Positions 47,280 through 59,627 of a DNA stretch of 64,000 bases are shown here, piece after piece. Within the stretch, counting starts at the first letter, position 1. The number at the start of each line of letters is the position of its first letter. The stretch lies in NCBI GenBank assembly GCA_905250025.1, contig CAJNOJ010000097.1:1-64000 (forward strand), read 5' to 3'. The DNA is from Adineta ricciae. Lineage: Eukaryota; Rotifera; Eurotatoria; Adinetida; Adinetidae. The position numbers were made by a program, and so were the translations under genes. The notes below the pieces were generated by a model. It was given only the letters and a program-made list of their open reading frames with translations. It had not been told where the DNA came from and made no database searches.

Positions 47280-47489
47280 TTACGAATACAATTCCATCAT
47301 CGAACGAAGATGATGCGGCAGAAAAACCCAAGCGGAGTAGATCGCTGTGGATATAATTGCAACAAGCAATGTTGAAAACAAGGCTCGTTCCCATGGTTCG
47401 AGCATGTATAATGCTGTGTTAAGTAAATATTGCAAATAGAGCCAGTGAATAAATTTGAAAAATCGACGAACGGCTGAAAACATGGTCAT
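47280..47489 (-). CDS. SPTSS-like: serine palmitoyltransferase small subunit, copy 2
   Basis: A 69-aa single-exon paralogue of the downstream copy and closer to the animal consensus: MTMFSAVRRFFKFIHWLYLQ, then YLLNTALYMLEPWERALFST, a central helix and YSAWVFLPHHLRSMMELYS. The frame continues open upstream of the chosen Met, but this start gives the usual family length (about 70-76 aa). Human SPTSSA/B choose acyl-CoA chain length through residues near the MEPWER/LEPWER block. Two divergent copies may give different long-chain base profiles; that is inference. Confidence 0.92.
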   Translation of the reverse strand: MTMFSAVRRFFKFIHWLYLQYLLNTALYMLEPWERALFSTLLVAIISTAIYSAWVFLPHHLRSMMELYS

Positions 47490-48025
47490 AGTATTACTCG
47501 ATTCTTGACTGAAATGAAGTTTGTCTAGAAAGAGAGAAGAAGAAGACAATCTTATTTCGTTGTATTCAAATGATAGAACGACGTAAATTAAAATGTAAAA
47601 AAAACACACTTAGACAAACAAAACATCGTATTATAGTCAGTAAATACAGTGGGCAGAAAGAAATAAAAGGAGAACGATGAATTCATTATGATTAGATAAC
47701 GGACGAGACTGACCGCGTTTGAAATAATATTTTCTTGAGTGACATGTATCTGGAATAGTTTGGGAAGAGAAAACCCATTGATAATAGTAATCAACGGTTA
47801 TCGAATAGAAATATGAATCAAATTATCAACAGACTAGCTGACAAGAGCGACATCTATTGAATAGAAGGACAGAGCAGATGTTCGCTTGTATTGCGAGGCG
47901 TTTTTCCCTGAGAAAAAGAGACTTTAATTTGTGAATATTTATTAGAGTTTAACACGAACACGAAACGCATAGTGAACACAAAGTTATTTTGAACCGCTAA
48001 GCGAGAAAACAATGATTATTGTCAA
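47490..48025. other. spacer
   Basis: 5' flank of the second SPT subunit and 3' flank of CCDC66. The 68-codon frame at 47588-47794 is not supported. Confidence 0.4.
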
Positions 48026-51000
48026 TTAAACTGGAATGGCATTCATGGATGTAGCAACTTCTTGTTGCCGTCGAACTAAGTTCTAGAATAAAATGCATGC
48101 GTGAGTTTAAAAAAGTTTCCACCCGATTATACGAACTTCTTTGATTGCTGTTAATTGTTGGAGAATATGTTGCTGTTGAGATGGAGGCACGTGGTAAGGC
48201 GGTTGTTGCACATTTACATTGGGTCGTCGATGATGATGATGATCATCATGAGTGTATGTCGTAGGCTAAATATAGAAGAGTTTTGTCGAGATGAAATGTT
48301 CGTTCTTTGTGATGACATACTTTGGAACGTTGGACATGAGCTGAAGATTCTCGCGATTGTGGAAGAGGTGAAAATGCTCGAGCTGGATCAAGAATTTCAT
48401 CTGATCTCGTATATGGTATAAAATGTTCATATTTGTCTAATGTCGATATATTACGAAAACTTGAGTCATCTTCATTATTCATCAAAGCAAATGTTTTTTC
48501 TTTATTCGGTCCTCTCGGTATGTTTGCTGGTTCTTGTTGTTGTGGTTGAGATTGAATATGTTTGGAAATAATCGAACGTGGTTGATTCTGACTCGATGCT
48601 TTCGTTTCTTTTCGCTTATGTTGCAATTCACCATCGCTATTCCATCGATTATACGCTGTTCGCTTTTGTATATTATCGTTGCGATCGATTGTAGTTCTTT
48701 CATTGCCTGACTGTTTTGGATAGTGTCGTTTTTCGTAATTTGGATCACGTTTCGAGTTCGGGACGTATTCACGATGGCCAGGATTCTGATAATTCCATAG
48801 AGGTCGATGAACAAGATCATGTGGACCGTATGGATTTCGGTAAGTATTTTCATCCTGAGGATTAACCTTCGAATGTGTGCTTGTAACAGATGAACGTCGT
48901 TGACGTTGATGATCCTCCTGGGAACGAATACGAACGTTTTTCTTCATTTGTTTGCCGTCGCGAATAAGATGGTTGGGAACTTGTGGAGGAAGATCTGATT
49001 CTTCGCGTGTGTAATGAAACATTTGATTTTGAGGAATCATTCGAAGATCAGTTTGTACACCATTGTCACTTCGAAATGTGGAGTCCATGGTATTAACAGC
49101 TTCATCTCGTCGTGCATCATTAGTTCGATATGATTGCTGATAATCATTAGCTGTGTTCAAATGTAAAGGTTCCACTTTTGCTGCTGCTGCTGTTGTTGTT
49201 GTTGTTGTTGTAGTTCTCTTAGGTGAAGCGTCCTGATATCTATCTGTGGTTCGTTGAGTCGGCTGTGGAATAGGCGTTTTCATTTCTACGGAAGATATAT
49301 CTCGTTGCACAGTGATTCAATTGAACACAAAATTACCTGGTAGTGTTCTTGCTAACAGATCTGTTTTATGTCCATTTCGTTTCAATTTCTCAATCAGTTG
49401 TTGTTTCTTCTCGTACTTAGCTAATTCAGCTGCTTCGACTATTTTCTCATAGGTTTGTTGAACCAATGTATCATGTTGTCGAGACTTGCTTGATTCTTGT
49501 GGATTAGGGTTTGCTGTTGACGTATTAGTAAATGGAATGGGCGATGAATCTTTTGGCTGATGCTGTTGTTGTTGTTGTTGGTTATGACGATTGGCTGCAT
49601 CTTGCACAATAGGCTGAACATTTTCATGCAGAAAGTCTTGCCGACGTTCTGTTTCTTGCTCAGTGAATTTCTTCCGTTTGTTTTCTTCGATTTGTTTTTG
49701 GAGATCACCTAACCATTGCCGTCGTTCCATTTCTTTTGCAACTTTGACATCATCTTCAAATCGAACGTCGCCAAGTAAAAGATTTGTTCGCATAGCAGCA
49801 GGTACACGTGTCTGATCATTGATAACAATATTTGATGTTACTGATGAAGGATCAGGTACACGATATGGCATAACAACGTTTGTAGGTTGTTGCTAAAATA
49901 TCAAATTCAAAGGAATCTAACAAAGAAAAACAAATGTCACGTACAGAAATTCTCTGATCAACTTCGTTAAGATTCGGAGCACCAGCACCTGGACGTCCAA
50001 ATGGATTCCACGCAGGAGCTTTCTCCGCTAGAAAGGATCGCATCACCATTAAATAGGAACATACTATTGTAGCTTACCATTTTCTTGTCGCCATTGTTGT
50101 TGTTTCTTTTCCACTAAGCCTGTTCTGGAATAGTCATTTGCAGAATTATCTGCAGGTTTTCCAGTTGGCATTAATGTCTGTTTATTGGTCGATGAGAAAT
50201 CCGACGGATATACTATACGTTCTAAATTGAGAAGGAACAATAGAGAAATTCGATGAAATTGCTGTTGTTGTTTGGTATTTTACCAGGCGATGTAGAAGTA
50301 TTTTGATTCATAGGTGATAACTGATGTTTTAATTGATCATATTCAACTTCAAGTCTCATTCGATCCATTTCCGCTACAAAGAGAACAAACTAATGACAGA
50401 TAATATGCGAAGTTGATCGTCATACCTCGTTCTCGCATCCATTTCTTACGTTTCTTGTCAGCCATCATTCCTAGTCCTTCGTCACGAGGTGAGATTTGGC
50501 CGAGGGATAATACTGTGTTTGATTGTGGTGGTAAATCTAATGGAGGAATAGGAACATTATTCGATTGCTGTTGTTGCTGAGGCGGTGGTGGTAGCGGATC
50601 TGGTTGCGATTGAACCACTTGGGGTTGTGGTGGCAATGGTGGTGGTAGTAACATTTCTACATCAGAAATCTGCGATTTTCACGTGTCGAACTGCATTTGA
50701 GACAGTACCTTGATTTTCGAATGATGGATTTTTGGAAGCTCTGGAAGTGTCTTTCACAGCTTTGACAAGTTCAGCTATTTCTTCCATAGTCATGAAAACA
50801 CCGACAGAGGCATCTTTATCGTTAACAACAATTTTATGCGTTTGCTTCGGTTGTTTGGTAGAAACGCTTTGTGGAACAGGAGCAGGTTTTTGAACAGTTT
50901 GTTTCGATTTAGGCTGTTCTGGAACACGTGTAGTATTTACCGCACGACTATTCCGTTTTGTTTTAGTTTGTGGTTTCTCTTGAGGCTCATCTAACAAATA

Positions 51001-51202
51001 CATCGATGATAAAGGAAAAGAAACAAGCATCTGAGCTGACGAACCGATTTCTTCAAAATATATCTGTGGCTTTCCATTGACCATTTGTGTTCGAAAAAGT
51101 GTCGTCCGATTTTCTACAAGAGACCATCCTACAACTAGAACATGTCAATTACGAAGTGAACGTACCAATCGGACCAGGTTTCACAGCAGTCGTAGCAGCC
51201 AT
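48026..51202 (-). CDS. CCDC66: CCDC66 homologue (centrosome/cilium coiled-coil protein)
   Basis: Microtubule-associated coiled-coil protein of centriolar satellites and cilia, roughly 880 aa in about ten exons. It starts MAATTAVKPGPIENRTTLFR and ends NLVRRQQEVATSMNAIPV. Blocks in the order of vertebrate CCDC66: VFMTMEEIAELVKAVKD; GLVEKKQQQWRQEN; PAAMRTNLLLGDVRFEDD and AKEMERRQWLGDLQKQIEEN; YEKIVEAAELAKYEKKQQLI then RNGHKTDLL; DNGVQTDLRMI; RPLWNYQNPGHREYVPNSKR; YEHFIPYTRSDEILDPARAF; and a C-terminal HILQQLTAIKENLVRRQQE helix. A Pro/Gln-rich segment sits near residues 145-200, and poly-Gln and poly-Thr/Ala tracts occur elsewhere. Retention fits an animal with a ciliated corona. Confidence 0.9.
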
Positions 51203-51547
51203 TCCTATGTTTATACAGTATTAGTTCAAAACAAAAACTACATCAATTCACACAAGTGAATTATTATTCTTGGCATACGCGCATGTTTTTTTTTCATTCT
51301 GTCATAATTGTTGAATTCAGACGGTTATCGCTTAACAGCGACCTTTGTCTAATGCAGACGAGAGTGCATAGGTATGTTACTACTCTGAAATCTTGACATT
51401 AGCGTAGTACAGCAGAGCAGAAGGTGACTGGTGAATCATAGGACACTTTTACTGCTCAAAAATTGTATTCATACGTGAAATTCGTAGTCGTTCGTCTACT
51501 ACTAAATCTATACAAAAACACCAATTTATTTATATATACAATCACAT
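51203..51547. other. spacer
   Basis: Upstream region of CCDC66 and 3' flank of the LRR receptor; no gene seen. Confidence 0.4.
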
Positions 51548-53904
51548 CTATCTGTTTACATTAGGACAAACATAAGTGTCAGATTGTTTCATTTGACTCT
51601 GACATCGACAAAGAGTCGTAGGAACAAAAACTGGTTCATTATTACAATAGTGAATTGGATTATTTTCTGATTGATTTAGAAGTAAATTTTGCTGTAGTTC
51701 CGATATACATTCTTGATGGTTCGGATAAATTAATTGACTGCCGACAATCAGCACTGCTTGACACGCTTGATGTTGCTGTTGTAGATTGGGCGATGAATAA
51801 CCTTTCATCGTCGAGAGATATTCATGGGCGTTGCCAGAATGACAACAATGATAATGACGAAACGATGGTGGATACGGCGGTAGAGCTGGTGCGTTCGCAT
51901 TCATCAATTTCTTGTCGTTGTATAAAAAAGGTTGCTCACTATCGGACGATAGTGAGGGTAATTGTTCATAGAGACTATCATTCACTGGAAGACTTTCTGG
52001 TGTTTTGTTTATCGGTTGATGAAGAGTCGTGTGGTAGTAATAATGTTGTGCTCGTTGTCGTTCAAGTTCAGTTGTGATATGATGACGAAGCTTTCGTCGA
52101 CAAATCGCTAATGATATCAATAATAGTAGAAAGAGTAGGACAAAGAAGAGTAGGAAAAAGACGATAACGATTAAGGTTTGATTGTGTTGAATAAGATTCG
52201 AGGCAGTATAGGAATCCTGATGAAATATCGAAAAGAATTTTGACGAATCAGCAATCGATTCCGAAATCGGCTGAATACTGGTTGTTGATGGTGCGATATC
52301 TTCTGTTAGTACTAAAAATAATCTGATTGAAATTGTTGAATTCTAGCTTTGTTAAGACAAACCTGTTGTTGATAGTTCCGTTGTTCGTATCGCATAAATC
52401 AAATCATCACTTTGCTCAATTTTCCATCCGAAACTGATCGTTTCTCCATCATTAACCTGTTCATTCGATAGAATAACATATTGTAAATGTTTCAAGCATG
52501 CAAACAATTCATTCAAGTTTGGTAAAATTTGCATGAGATTTGAGTTATAACTCAAATTAATTTCTTCGAGATTCGTCGCCGCACAGAATGTTTCATTGGC
52601 CAGAATTCGGATATGATTTTTCGCAAAGTTTACTTTTGTCAAGAATGTTTTGCCAACGAAGACGAACGGTTTAATTTGTTCGATGTGGTTTTCTTCATAA
52701 CTCAGCTCAGTGATTGTTTCTGGTAGAAGGGAATGAACGTGAAGCAAATCCTTTTGTCGACATTTGACGACATGATGCGACCAAAGAGTATCGTGTGAGC
52801 ACAAACATTCGGAAGGACACACAGAATGACAATCGCATGCTTCGAAATCACAACAGGAACAGTCCGATGCGCAATGTCGAGTATAATAACATTGAAAATC
52901 ACTAGAAGGAACGTGTAAAATTGAGCGAGAATTGCATTGAAGATATGACAAATCAGTTATATTGACAGCAGTTGAATTTATTAAAGAATTGAGCCAACAA
53001 TCGCATACAAGAGGATTACCGTAAAGTACCAACTGAAGAGTGTTAACATTTGAAGACTAGAAAAACGAAAGGAGAACATTGGAGATGTGTCTATCATCAT
53101 GAAACTTACTTGATGTGGACTCTCGCCACCTGTTTCATTGATTTTCAATCTTTCCTTGCAAAATTCCAACGATTTTATTTGATTAAATCTCAAATCTAAT
53201 ATTCGTAATGATTTATGTAACCAGTGATCATCAATTGTCGTTAAAGCATTGTTCGACAGATTTAAATATTCAAGTTCTATACTTCTATCAAGTACAGGCA
53301 ATCGTTCTAGCTGATTGTCGACTAAGGATAAATGAGTTAATCTCTTCAAAGACTTCACTATTGACACTAAAGATGATTGCGCTAAACTACAATTAGTTAA
53401 GTCTAATTGTGCTAAATTTCTTGGTAAAGATGAGAGTTGGAGTTGCTGATTATGACGGAGACTGAGACCGATCAACTGCTGGTTATGACCGAATTTCATG
53501 TAGCGCAGATTTGGATTCGAATCGAGGTATAGATACTTTAAATTTAATGGTATAGGATACGAAAGTACGAATGTCGATAAAAGATTGGAGCTTAAATCGA
53601 GAGTTTCCAATGACGATGGTAACGAAAACGACAGTTGACTTAAGGTGAACAATTGACACGAAGTTACTTGAAACGTTCGCATCGTGTAGTTGGACAGAAA
53701 GGAGTAGAATGGAAGATTCCTTACTGCTAATGTATGTGTTATGCATATTTGTTTGTCTTGTTGTAATGAGAGATATTCAATTAAAATAGTACACTGTTCA
53801 GTTGTTTGATCATTGGAGAAAAGACTGTGTTTATTAACAGTACAATTCCATTCGAATGATTGACCATTGTTGATAAGAAAGATGATCAATAAGATAAACA
53901 TCAT
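51548..53904 (-). CDS. Toll-type leucine-rich receptor lacking a TIR domain
   Basis: Type I membrane protein of 750 aa; exons 53904-53110, 53056-52363, 52311-51548. A signal peptide (MMFILLIIFLINNGQS) is followed by leucine-rich repeats (LETLDLSSNLLSTF, LKYLYLDSNPNL, LTHLSLVDNQLERL, LEYLNLSNNALTTI, LRILDLRFNQIKSL). An LRRCT begins NPLVCDCWLNSLI, and then comes the cysteine cluster CSCCDFEACDCHSVCP with ECLCSHDTLW, the hallmark of the Toll/Tollo/18-wheeler ectodomain. Further repeats follow. The membrane helix (LIVIVFFLLFFVLLFLLLLI) leads to a 170-residue cytoplasmic tail rich in Tyr, Gln, Pro and Ser with no TIR motif. Either Toll lost its TIR or this is a separate LRR family; the cysteine cluster favours the former. 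Confidence 0.85.
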
Positions 53905-56336
53905 CTGAAATAGATCGAAATTCGAATGAAATCATATTAGATCGTTGTATATGTTTGAACAAAAAAGAAAACGCTGGGCATTCGCTTCTGATAAAGTAAT
54001 TACAAACACGGCATGTTGCTCGCCTCGCCTAGATATGAAAGAGAGAAAGAAGTGGAAATTAATTCCAATAACCTTACGTAACAGTTGGAAAGCTGATGAT
54101 GAAAACATTTTGATTAATATGCGTCAAAGTCTTGGTGTTACTCGAGTGACCCGACAATTACAGAAGCCGGAAGACGACACCTTGTCGATAGGATCCAATT
54201 GCATTATGTATACAAAAGCCTATGATACTAATCGATGGGAGAGGAAAGAAGCGCAAGCTGACCTTGACCAATACTGCCTTTTTTCTTCTTCTTCTTCTCT
54301 TCGTTTCTTATCACTTCAATCCAATCAATGTTGACGATGTATGTCGGATGTTCAAAGATGTATATCTATTTGCTTTCGTACTAATGACATGAACTGTTAG
54401 TGAATCTAATTTCAGAAAAGCTCACTTTTGTTTTCTGTTATTCTAATCGAGGATATCAATGAGGCTGATAATAGTAAATCAATGTATGACATTTCAGTCG
54501 ATTGAAGACAACGACGCAAGCTCGGTGGTCATGTACAAATGTCGACGTCTGATAATTAACAAAGAATCATCAACATAACAAATGAAATGAGCAGTGAGGG
54601 AAATGAAGTAAATCACAAGTTGATTCCCAATTGAATAGTTGTCGTCATCTTATCTCGAAGATGACGAAGAGAGAGAAAGAGAATTGAAAAGAAAAGCGAA
54701 TAGATGTCTATATATCGAACTCAATATTGAATGTAAGCGTGAAGCGTGACCACAGCTGTATTGATGATTAATCTCCAAGGATCTGCTCTTTCGTTTGATG
54801 TTATGATTATACTTTTTTTNNNNNNNNNNNNNNNNNNNNNNTGTCAATGTCTTTTTAATGTGTCGATGTTGATCGCGTTAATTATTTCGATATCCTCAAC
54901 ACATATGTAATCGTCTAACATTTAAGACAATGCAAACGCGTCCGATGGCAATCATTGCAGGAGGTCGCGTATGATCGTTGCAATGTATGCCTGGAGTCGT
55001 ATACAAACGAGACAAAATGTCACTCAAAGACAACTACACAGCTCGCCTGGGTTTTATTCGATGCATACTGCGCTTCTGAACATTTCTTCCATCTGTGCTT
55101 TTCTATTTTGCTTCTATTAGTCAATTACGAACATGTCGAGATGGATAAGAATGGGTCGATTTCGGAATTCAGCGAAGAACAATGAGAGCGAGATATAACA
55201 ATTAGCATTCAAGGCAAACTTTGAAATAAAGAACGACAGTCGGTAGAAATTCTATACGGTTAAATAGTTCGAACATGAATGAAAGATAATCATCGATATA
55301 CTTCAATGATATCCACTGATATTAACAGGTCAATAGATCTCAAAGTTTTCCTTTTGTCTTCGTATCTGACACTATCTATTCAAATATGATCATATCAGAA
55401 GATTAATTCTTTTCTCGAAACCTTCCGTACTTCTTCTATTTCAAGAATAGCAGCATTACGTCATCGCCATTCACTGACTGACATACAATAGAAACATGAT
55501 GTGTTAATAGATTCTATTGACGAGAAAAGTGAGCTTGATATTCCTAGAGAATATACTTTGATTAAGAATGAATGTGAGAGATTAGCTATTGTCTTTAAGA
55601 GTTAACCTTACAGATAGGAGAAAGTCAGTTGCGTCTTATCAACGCAGAAGAATGGATGATCGCATTCGATTAAAACGAAGACTTGATCGGTACCATCAAT
55701 CTTAACATGTGATATTGTATTGAGGAAAATAATGAATGGATTATCGACCTATTCGATAGGCAGAGCCTTGAAAGGAATAAAGAAACCATACATAATCAAG
55801 AAGTTTTGTTCGCGCAAAGCTATTTTTCATAGACAATTGTCAATTAAATCTCTCGCGTTTGTTATGCAAAGATTTAAGATTAAGTGATAACATCGACACA
55901 CTGATTTTTATTTATATATATAGAATACAAGATAGTAGACAATGAATAAAAGAAGGAGAAAAAAAAGGTAGTTGATGTTTCTAGAGCGAAAATCCACATA
56001 AAAGATTTGTCGATTGAAAGAAAGAGAAAAAAAAATTAGGAATGTGTTTTATATGTGTGCGTGTGTGTGAATCGAAAATTGATGTTTGACGAGAAGATCT
56101 CCTGACTAGTCATATCTCCTCGTCGATTTTTGTTTCGGACTTTTCTTTTAATTAATCAATCATCATTCAGACACTCGTCGTTTGATAATACAGAAAGAGA
56201 TTCTCATCCGAAAACACACTCAAAAGACAAATGTTGTTGTTGTTGTTAATATAAAAGGAAAGAAAAAAAGGAAACGTGTTACATTGAAACGAAAGAAAAG
56301 AAAAAGTGTGGGCTGTTTTTAAAACATCATGTTCAT
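53905..56336. other. 2.4-kb intergenic region with assembly gap
   Basis: No gene that I can support. It contains a 22-N gap at 54820-54841 and probably the long 3' UTR of 14-3-3 (A-rich, 55900-56330). Open frames of 129 codons (53945-54334) and 76 codons (54955-55185) have no splice signals or motifs beyond a CNVCLESY pattern in the second. Confidence 0.4.
54820..54841. other. assembly gap (22 N)
   Basis: A run of undetermined bases following a poly-T tract; the true length is unknown. Confidence 0.99.
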
Positions 56337-57324
56337 TCACTTTTGTTCATCATCAACATCTTGCACTTCGTTATGTGCGTTATCATTATCACCAGGCATA
56401 TCCGTTGTCCATAATGTGAGATTGTCACGTAAAAGTTGCATAATCAATGTTGAATCTAAATTCAGAGCGAAACTTGCCTTTTTCTCCTCTAACCCAAATC
56501 AGATTCGATTCAAACCTTTGTATGTATCTTCATTGAGTGTATCCAATTCAGCAATGGCATCATCGAAAGCCTTAGAAAAGACGAAGTTTGATTACGAAAA
56601 GAAATATTTCGACAAAATACACATACTTGTTTGGCCAATCGACAGGCACGTTCAGGTGTATTGAGAATTTCATAATAGAATACCGAGAAGTTCAAAGCTA
56701 GACCAAGACGAATGGGATGTGTTGGCGGCAATTCGTTTTGTGCGATATCGTTGGCTTTCGTGTAGGCTACGAGCGAGTTCTCTGCAGCTTCTTTGCGATC
56801 CTCTTGGGTGGCGAATTCGGCTTTGTATCGGTGATAATCACCTTTCATTTTCAAATAAAAAACTTTGCTTTCACCGGATGCTGCATTCGGTAAAAGATTC
56901 TTATCGAGTAAATCAAGAATATCTTGACAAATATCACGTAATTCTTTTTCGACCTACAAAACGACATTTGTCGAGAACAAAGACATTTAGGCCAATGACA
57001 ACTGACCTGAGAACGATATTTCTTTATCATAGCCATTTTACTATTTTCCGATTTGTTTTCTTCTTTGCTTTCGATATTAGTAATGATACGCCATGATGCA
57101 CGGCGTGCTCCAATTAGATTCTTATAGGCTACGGAAAGTAAATTTCGTTCTTCAACGGTCAATTCTTGATCCATTTTAGCGACCTTTTTCATGGATTCGA
57201 CCATTTCTAAACAACAAACCAAGTCCACATCCTTGTTAATTAAATTAATTTTTTTACCTTCATATCGTTCGGCTTGTTCAGCCAATTTAGCTTGATAAAC
57301 ATCATCATCACGTGAGGCAGGCAT
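56337..57324 (-). CDS. YWHAE: 14-3-3 epsilon
   Basis: Phosphoserine/threonine-binding adaptor, 255 aa, the same length as human epsilon. Exons 57324-57258, 57206-57007, 56953-56627, 56570-56516, 56455-56337. Signatures: [40 protein letters not shown] with [47 protein letters not shown] with [35 protein letters not shown]; and [16 protein letters not shown]. The phosphopeptide-binding Lys and Arg residues and the RY pair are all kept. The acidic tail (DDEQK) is typical. The variable segment ([12 protein letters not shown]) and [14 protein letters not shown] favour the epsilon class. Confidence 0.97.
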
Positions 57325-57994
57325 GCTATCGGAGAATTCAATAAGTTTATACTAAAGAAACAAATCAGACGAGTGTTTTGTATGGGCAGAGAAGAGAAAA
57401 CGAATAAACAAAGAATTCTAGTTGTAGACTAACGACCATATTGTCTCGTTGAACGATTCACTCATGCTGAATTTAATAATGAGGCAGAGATATGAAATTT
57501 TTAAATATATTTTTTCCAAGCCGATATTTATCGCATTCGATAAGAAACTAACAGAAAAATCATTTTCATTTCAATTGATTTCACTCATAGAGGACATCTG
57601 TAGATGTCAGGATTGGTGAATGATGAGGCGAACATTATTTTCTCCTTCTGAACATTAAATAAACATTCCCTTTCAAATTATTCGTTGAACGTTTTCACAT
57701 CTTGACAATTCATTGAAGATCCTGACGGACTCTCTGTTAGCTTTTCGATTGATACAATCAGCCGTCGTTCGAAACAAAGACTGTATCGTCTTACATGACG
57801 TCATACGGCTATCAAATAGTTGGTCCTCGTGACAATGGCAATGTTCAAGTCTAATTTCGAATGATATTTATTATTTTTCTTTACATAGTCAAATCTAATC
57901 TTGAATCGATAAAATTTCCTACAAACAAATGAATAGATGTGATAATAAAAGCAGAAGTGAAAGAAATTGGATTGAAGAGTTGTTTTGTAATTGA
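57325..57994. other. upstream region of 14-3-3 epsilon
   Basis: Promoter-side spacer and the 3' flank of the Pro/Gln-rich gene; nothing recognised. Confidence 0.4.
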
Positions 57995-59098
57995 CTAATA
58001 GACCATTTGCTGAGCCATTGGATTAAATAATGATAATGGATTGGAGAAATTACTTGTTGGCGTTGGAAGTGTTTGACCAGCCGCCATCATAGGCATACCG
58101 TTTGGAAGCATCCGGCCTTGTTGCATCATTGGATGATATCCGAATGCCATACCTTGACGAGGAACAGAATACATGTAGTTTTGAGGAACGTATGATGATG
58201 GTGGTATTTGAACCGGTCGATACATAAGTTGTTGTTGTTGTTGAGCTTGCTGTGGCATCATACTCATTGACTGGGGTTGTTGCGGTGCAGATAACATCAT
58301 CATTGGCACTGGTTGCTGTGCACCTGGTGCCATCGGTGACGATTGAATGTATTCGAAACTTGAATCCGATGAGAAACTTGGATTGTGTTCAAGAGCGTTG
58401 TGAACTAGAGCGGGCCGCCCGATCGAACCAGCGATCGATTGTGTATGATAGGGATTACCCGAAGCCATCATACCATTGGAAAAGGATGGTAGTGCATTGC
58501 AAGGATTGCTGTAGGGTGAGCCTGGTTGACTGAAACCGCTACGAACTGGTCGATCAACTTTGATTACTCTAGGAAAAAGTGGACGGATAGATCTATTTTT
58601 CGATGACTCGTGGCGATAAAAATATATACCGTGTTCGAACAATTGGTGGCGGTGCTTCTTCATGCATTTCTTTCTCGATAATGCGTGGTGGTGGTGTACG
58701 TGGTTGTTCAATAACACGCTCGACGATCTCCTGGGGCTGTGGCCGAATAATTACCTAAGAGAGGCAAGCAGAGAGCTGAATGAGTATTTCGGTGTTCTAC
58801 TACTTACACGTTCCATGACAAGTGCTTCAGGTGTTGGAGCGCGTTCGACGACACGTTTAATGATCGGGGGCGGTGTTTGAGCGCGTACTACGTCACGTGG
58901 ACATTTCATTTCTCGTGTAATCATTCGACCTCGATATTCATAACTGTCTGTACTCTCAGTATCTGATGAGAACGATTCCGGTGAATAGGAACTTTGGCGA
59001 TCATCGTATGAGTTCGGATAGCCAGCCGACATCAATGTTGGATCAACATTATAGCCAAGTGCAGCTCCACCATTCGGATAGGCAAAACGGTAGGACAT
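57995..59098 (-). CDS. Pro/Gln/Met-rich protein with alveolin-like motifs
   Basis: A 329-aa protein from exons 59098-58808, 58754-58630 and 58568-57995. The N-terminus (MSYRFAYPNGGAALGYNVDP) is followed by a Ser/Asp patch and then charged Val/Pro/Glu repeats: PPPIIKRVVERAPTPEALVM, IIRPQPQEIVERVIEQ and PRTPPPRIIEKEMHEEAPP. Such spaced Val-(I/V)-Glu-x-Pro runs are reminiscent of alveolin-type cytoskeletal proteins. The second half is low-complexity Met/Gln/Pro (MMPQQAQQQQQLMYRP) and ends NPLSLFNPMAQQMVY. No membrane helix or enzyme motif. It is probably structural or scaffolding; the resemblance may be compositional only. Confidence 0.75.
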
Positions 59099-59627
59099 AT
59101 TTTCTTGTGCGTTAAACGCTTCGTATCAAATGAGAATAGATAGTGAAAGTGTTGTCTGCCCCCACACATTTACTATCACCGATATGGTTGAGTGCATCGT
59201 CTAGCAGACCAATCAAAAGGACATATTTGAATCAAAAAGAAAGCGAGCGAGAAGATGGGACGATGACCTCGTTAATGGAAAATTTAAAATGAACCATTGA
59301 ACTGGTCACTGTCTTTCGCTCTCTTGATCAATTTAATCAGCTCTTGAAACTGTCAATTAGTTTTGTAAAACGAACCTCACACTATACACATCTCCGCACA
59401 CAATTACCTCTCGCATATAACGATTTTTTATTGAATACAGATTTCACTGTATGCATGATAAATTACAAAAAAACTAGATAACAATCATGAAGATTTATCT
59501 GTTTTTTGTTTATTTCGATTGAAGGAAAAAAAAATATATAGAAGATCTCTGTTCATTGCTCACTCGATTTTTTTTAATTATCAAAGGAAAACGCAGAGGA
59601 GAGACAAAATGTTGTTTGTTTTGCATT
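59099..59627. other. spacer
   Basis: Contains the upstream region of the Pro/Gln-rich gene and the 3' UTR of the neuropeptide gene (A/T-rich around 59500-59610). No gene seen. Confidence 0.4.

Noticed and set aside
51655-52077. 140-codon plus-strand frame inside the LRR receptor tail
   Set aside because: Antisense to a well-supported exon; low information and no motif.
53945-54334. 129-codon plus-strand frame upstream of the LRR receptor
   Set aside because: No motif, no splice borders and irregular composition; it is probably leader or spacer DNA of the opposite gene.
54955-55185. 76-codon frame with CNVCLESY, suggestive of a RING start
   Set aside because: Only one CxxC pair is present and the rest is hydrophobic without further Cys/His spacing; no splice continuation was found.
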